Notes under the pieces: model-generated
Database searches by the model: none
What the model was told of the DNA's origin: nothing
Seen by the model: only the letters and a program-made list of their open reading frames with translations
NCBI GenBank assembly: GCA_030151665.1
Contig: JASLDB010000119.1
Coordinates: forward strand, 1 to 9,595
Length of the DNA stretch: 9,595 nt
Source of the DNA: Neisseriaceae bacterium
GTDB lineage: Bacteria; Pseudomonadota; Gammaproteobacteria; Burkholderiales; Neisseriaceae
Reading direction: 5' to 3'
Made by a program: the position numbers and the translations under genes
Part shown: piece after piece, positions 6,872-9,595 of the stretch
Layout: the number at the start of each line of letters is the position of its first letter
Position numbering within the stretch: the first letter of the stretch is position 1

Positions 6872-6925
6872 AACCAATTTATTATTGGTAGCTTAGGATG
6901 TGTTGGGTATTCATGGTTTTAACCA
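6865..6925. repeat. 12-base inverted repeat at the guaD 3' end
   Basis: TGGTTAAAACCA (6865-6876), which contains the guaD stop codon, and its exact reverse complement TGGTTTTAACCA (6914-6925) are 37 bases apart. Each arm is also a small imperfect palindrome. A second smaller hairpin, ACCAAT (6873-6878) with ATTGGT (6884-6889), competes with it. No T run follows, so this is not a standard terminator; it may mark the processed 3' end of the guaD mRNA. Confidence 0.5.
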
Positions 6926-7124
6926 AGTTAAGCAAAAATCCCATCCCATATGACCACGATGGCATTGCCAAATGTATTAAATCAAGAATTTTGTACCGAA
7001 ATACCAGAGATGTGGATAAAAAAATACCAGCACCTAGGGGATATAGGTAACTGGTGAGTGGATGTTATCAGATAATAAATACTTTGAGCGATTGTCAATC
7101 TTACCATTGTCATAAATTAAAACA

Positions 7125-7138
7125 TTGATTTACATCAA
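7125..7138. promoter_or_regulatory. FNR/ANR-type binding site (anaerobox)
   Basis: TTGATTTACATCAA matches the FNR consensus TTGAT-N4-ATCAA at every defined position. No annotated gene starts within 300 bases on either side: downstream is tyrS at 7499, and upstream on the minus strand only antisense of guaD. A possible promoter to its right is TTGACT (7151-7156) with TTTTAT (7173-7178), which would place the site near -55 to -60; TATTAT (7165-7170) would place it near -45. In vivo function is not shown by sequence alone. Confidence 0.6.
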
Positions 7139-7393
7139 ACATTAAGCAAGTTGACTGGGTAAGTTATTATCATTTTATTGCGGACCAATGATGTTTAATT
7201 TGCCAATCATGCCAAATTTCATGAGCCTATCCTATATTTAGGTAAGTTGTCATTTAATATCATTGAACGCCTGAGAAAAATGGTAAAACATGGTGAGTTT
7301 ATGCTTTGTGATTTATTGTTTTTTTGCCACTTTGTGCTTAAAGGTTGTAAATGGTCAAATACGATTTAACCTTAATGTTAACACGAGATACCC

Positions 7394-7423
7394 TTAGCGA
7401 GAACCATAAAAAAACGGTACAAT
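7394..7423 (+). promoter_or_regulatory. Probable sigma-70 promoter of tyrS
   Basis: TACAAT (7418-7423) differs from the -10 consensus at one base. TTAGCG (7394-7399), 18 bases upstream, is a weak -35. Transcription would begin around 7430, giving a leader of about 55 to 70 bases that contains the hairpin at 7444-7462. No better promoter fits between the hairpin and the start codon. Confidence 0.5.
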
Positions 7424-7443
7424 GGTGATTCAATATTAGATAG

Positions 7444-7473
7444 CTGCTGTGAATAACAGCAGTGTTTTATTTT
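7444..7473 (+). terminator. Terminator-like hairpin in the tyrS leader
   Basis: CTGCTGT (7444-7450) and ACAGCAG (7456-7462) pair perfectly around GAATA, followed by TGTTTTATTTT. It ends about 14 to 26 bases before the possible tyrS starts. It may end an RNA that begins further upstream, or partly attenuate tyrS itself. The stem is only 7 base pairs and the T run is interrupted, so termination may be incomplete. Confidence 0.45.
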
Positions 7474-7498
7474 AACCTTAAAATAAATGAAGAGTTCG

Positions 7499-8761
7499 AT
7501 GACTGGATTGATTAGCGAATTGCAACAACGTGGTTTAATTGCTCAAACCACTGATGCCGATGCCTTACAAGCTTTATTGAATGAGCAAAAAATTGCATTG
7601 TATTGTGGCTTCGACCCGACTGCAGATAGCTTGCACATTGGTCACTTATTGCCTGTTTTGGCCTTGAAGCGCTTCCAAGAAGCTGGGCATGTGCCTGTGG
7701 CTTTGGTGGGTGGTGCAACAGGCATGATTGGCGACCCAAGCTTCAAAGCGGTTGAACGCAGTTTGAATACGCCGGAAACCGTAGCAGGGTGGGTTGAGAA
7801 AATTCGTGAGCAGTTGATGCCGTTTTTATCATTCACAGGTGATAATGCTGCTGTTATGGCGAATAACCATGACTGGTTTGGTCAAATGAATACCTTGGAT
7901 TTCTTACGTGATATCGGTAAGCATTTTTCTGTAAATGCCATGATGAACAAAGAATCGGTTAAGCAACGACTGGACCGTGATGATGTGGGTATTTCATTTA
8001 CTGAATTTGCTTACAGTCTTTTGCAAGCTTATGATTTTTCGCAATTAAACAAAAATGTGAATTGCCAATTGCAAATTGGTGGTTCTGACCAATGGGGTAA
8101 TATTACTGCCGGTATTGATTTAACTCGTCGTTTAAATCAAAAAACCGTTTACGGTTTAACCTTGCCATTGGTCACCAAAGCAGATGGCACCAAATTTGGT
8201 AAAACTGAAGGTGGCGCTGTGTGGTTAGATGCCAAGAAAACATCGCCTTACCAGTTCTATCAATTTTGGTTAAAAGTAGCTGATGCCGATGTTTATCGCT
8301 TCTTGAAATTCTTCACGTTCTTGAGTGTTGAAGAGATTGATGCTATTGAAGAAGCTGACAAAAACAGTGGCACCAAACCAGAAGCCCAACGAATCTTGGC
8401 TGAACAAATGACCGCCATGGTACATGGTGAACAAGCGTTGTCTGCTGCGCAACGTATTTCAACAAGCTTGTTTGCAGAAGACCAAAGCGATTTAACAGAA
8501 GCTGATTTTGAGCAATTGGCTTTAGATGGTTTACCATGTTTTAAAGCTGAGGGCGCCATGAATCTTGTGCAAGCTTTGGTATTGACAGAGTTAGCCAAAT
8601 CTAACAATGAGTCACGCACTTTTATCAAGCAAGGCGCTGTTGCAATCAATGGCCAAAAAATTGAAGATGCAGACTATGCTTTAGCGGATAGTGATAAGCG
8701 TTTTGGTCAGTACACCATTATTCGTCGTGGTAAACGCAACCACGCTTTGTTGGTTTGGTAA
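7499..8761 (+). CDS. tyrS: Tyrosyl-tRNA synthetase
   Basis: This class I aminoacyl-tRNA synthetase charges tRNA-Tyr with tyrosine using ATP. It has 420 residues from this start (E. coli 424). The ATP-binding motifs are HIGH at 46-49 (in FDPTADSLHIGH) and KFGKT at 232-236, the KMSKS equivalent. Tyrosine and tRNA pocket motifs YCGFDPTAD and QIGGSDQWGNITAGIDL are intact, and an S4-like RNA-binding domain runs from about residue 353 to the end (KRNHALLVW). An upstream in-frame ATG at 7487 would add four residues (MKSS), but it has no ribosome site. The ATG at 7499 has GAAGAG four bases upstream and gives an N-terminus like that of Neisseria TyrS. The sequence is strikingly Neisseria-like over its length. 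It is a single-gene unit with its own promoter and terminator. Confidence 0.97.
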   Translation: MTGLISELQQRGLIAQTTDADALQALLNEQKIALYCGFDPTADSLHIGHLLPVLALKRFQEAGHVPVALVGGATGMIGDPSFKAVERSLNTPETVAGWVEKIREQLMPFLSFTGDNAAVMANNHDWFGQMNTLDFLRDIGKHFSVNAMMNKESVKQRLDRDDVGISFTEFAYSLLQAYDFSQLNKNVNCQLQIGGSDQWGNITAGIDLTRRLNQKTVYGLTLPLVTKADGTKFGKTEGGAVWLDAKKTSPYQFYQFWLKVADADVYRFLKFFTFLSVEEIDAIEEADKNSGTKPEAQRILAEQMTAMVHGEQALSAAQRISTSLFAEDQSDLTEADFEQLALDGLPCFKAEGAMNLVQALVLTELAKSNNESRTFIKQGAVAINGQKIEDADYALADSDKRFGQYTIIRRGKRNHALLVW

Positions 8762-8825
8762 TGTTGGTTGACTTTTCAATCTAGCAATACTCGATTGGTT
8801 AGAAACAGCTAAGGCAATAGCCATA

Positions 8826-8855
8826 AAAAAAAGGATGGGAAACCATCCTTTTTTT
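8826..8855. terminator. Bidirectional intrinsic terminator between tyrS and pilC/pilY1
   Basis: A perfect 13-base-pair stem, AAAAAAAGGATGG (8826-8838) with CCATCCTTTTTTT (8843-8855), is closed by a GAAA tetraloop (8839-8842) of the stable GNRA class. The T run (plus) and the A run (T on minus) flank the GC core symmetrically, so it can stop both convergent genes. It is 64 bases after the tyrS stop and 8 bases after the adhesin stop. Confidence 0.9.
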
Positions 8856-8863
8856 ATTGACTT

Positions 8864-9595
8864 TTAATGCTCAAATTTAGGAGTAATAATCTTCCATGAT
8901 AAGCGTTTTAATACGGTGCGTGGATCATCTTCTAACGTAACGGGAATAAATTCAATCCCACCTTGTTGATCTTTGCTAATTAAATACCATTGGCCATCAA
9001 CATAAACCAAGTTGGGCTCACCAATGCCACCCAAAGGTTCTCGTTTGCCATCATTATCAAAAAAGGATGGTGCGGCTTTACCACTGCCAGCCTGAACGGC
9101 ATAGGTATAACCATTGGCTTCCGATGTTGCACTGCAAGAAGCAATGGCAGAATCCCCGTTGGCAATGGTATTAAATACAATAACGCCATTGTACAGTTTG
9201 GGTGTAAATGTCAATTGTTCATATTCAATACCATTTTTGCGGTTGATGTTTTCTAAGTTCATGTACCAACCATAATGACCCGTCTCTGAGCCACATTTTC
9301 CGTTGCCAGCAGAGGCCCAACAAATATTATTAGAACTGACTTCATTGGTTGTAAAGTTAATCTCTTGTTTTAACAGTTGATCAAAATGAACTTTAGCACC
9401 TGGTGTACTGCTTTGTGGGAATTGCTCTACGCCTTCATCCCAAATACCATACAATGCTTGTTGTCCTTTGGCATAACTGTCCTCAGCCGCTAGGTAGCCT
9501 AGCTGAAAATGTCCCGTACCAAAATTCAAAATCGCCCGATTACCACTTTTTTTGTCTTGTGAGAATGCGATTTGTGTTGTGATTGGCTGTTTATT
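8864..9595 (-). CDS. pilY1: PilC/PilY1-type IV pilus tip adhesin, C-terminal 243 residues (partial)
   Basis: The frame is open through the right edge and ends at TAA 8864-8866; the first visible residues, NKQPITTQIAFSQ, lie before any plausible start, so the gene's 5' part is outside the window. The fragment matches the end of the PilY1 beta-propeller: QPIT near the edge, LNFGTGHFQLGYL, ALYGIWDEG, GHYGWYMNLE, a small DNDGKREPLGGIGEP segment and the terminal RLSWKIITP, which parallels the usual RRLSWREI. Four cysteines (ICWA, GKCGS and SCSATS among the visible sites) may form disulfides in the exported protein. In Neisseria, PilC/PilY1 proteins sit at the pilus tip, aid pilus extension and bind host cells. 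The characteristic EF-hand-like calcium site and signal peptide would be upstream. Neisserial naming would be pilC. Confidence 0.88.
   Translation of the reverse strand, partial: NKQPITTQIAFSQDKKSGNRAILNFGTGHFQLGYLAAEDSYAKGQQALYGIWDEGVEQFPQSSTPGAKVHFDQLLKQEINFTTNEVSSNNICWASAGNGKCGSETGHYGWYMNLENINRKNGIEYEQLTFTPKLYNGVIVFNTIANGDSAIASCSATSEANGYTYAVQAGSGKAAPSFFDNDGKREPLGGIGEPNLVYVDGQWYLISKDQQGGIEFIPVTLEDDPRTVLKRLSWKIITPKFEH

Larger units (their letters stand above)
6872..7498. other. Long intergenic region without a convincing gene
   Basis: This is about 627 bases between guaD and tyrS. It holds an inverted repeat overlapping the guaD end, a perfect FNR box at 7125-7138, possible promoters, a palindrome ATTGTCAAT (7091-7099), and a terminator-like hairpin ahead of tyrS. 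Three very short open frames are visible: 6898-7050 (50 residues, rich in the rare codons AGA, AGG and ATA), 6950-7057 (35 residues) and 7290-7397 (35 residues, hydrophobic). None has a good ribosome site and none is recognised. No insertion sequence ends, tRNA or long repeat were seen. It could be a degraded gene, an RNA gene or both. Confidence 0.6.

Noticed and set aside
7032..7048. ACCTA...TAGGT short inverted repeat and a similar CCTA...TAGG at about 7230-7241, as possible mobile-element or Correia-like ends.
   Set aside because: The arms are only 4 to 5 bases, there is no TATAGTGG-type end sequence, and nothing between them looks like an element.
7160..7182. AAGTTATTATCATTTTATT as a Fur box.
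   Set aside because: Only one hexamer unit fits well; AT-rich intergenic DNA produces such matches easily.

Overview
The window looks like a chromosomal segment of a moderately AT-rich Betaproteobacterium, most likely Neisseriaceae. The support is a tyrosyl-tRNA synthetase very close in sequence to the Neisseria type (from memory), a PilC/PilY1 type IV pilus adhesin fragment, and an aryl polyene (APE) gene set of the kind found in that family. The family call is inference, and no clear Neisseriaceae DNA uptake sequence was found to confirm it.

Positions 1-3820 (+) hold the end of an APE pigment operon: the tail of a small gene of uncertain identity, then ketosynthase (apeO-like), hotdog dehydratase (apeP-like), ketoreductase (apeQ-like) and a second ketosynthase (apeR-like). 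Every junction overlaps by a few bases to 20 bases, so the genes are probably translationally coupled. Together they form an iterative type II fatty-acid-like elongation module: condensation, beta-keto reduction and dehydration without enoyl reduction, which leaves conjugated double bonds. A convergent Sfp-type phosphopantetheinyl transferase (3801-4454, -) overlaps the last ketosynthase and would activate the acyl carrier proteins. Nearly back to back with it is a small secreted protein (4474-4899, +) of the family often mislabelled 'excinuclease ATPase subunit'; its C-terminal half resembles RcsF. A strong intrinsic terminator follows.

Positions 4952-6871 hold a MarR-family repressor (-) divergent from guanine deaminase guaD (+). 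The 114-base gap contains two overlapping palindromes that are good operator candidates. The regulator has features of the urate/purine-responsive branch of MarR, so this looks like a self-contained purine-salvage control unit.

Positions 6872-7498 are a gap of about 627 bases without a convincing gene. It contains a perfect FNR box (7125-7138), several very short ORFs, a likely tyrS promoter and a terminator-like hairpin just ahead of tyrS. This is the least explained part of the window.

Positions 7499-8761 (+) are tyrS. It converges on the C-terminal part of a PilC/PilY1-like adhesin (8864 to the window edge, -), and a bidirectional terminator with a GAAA loop separates them.
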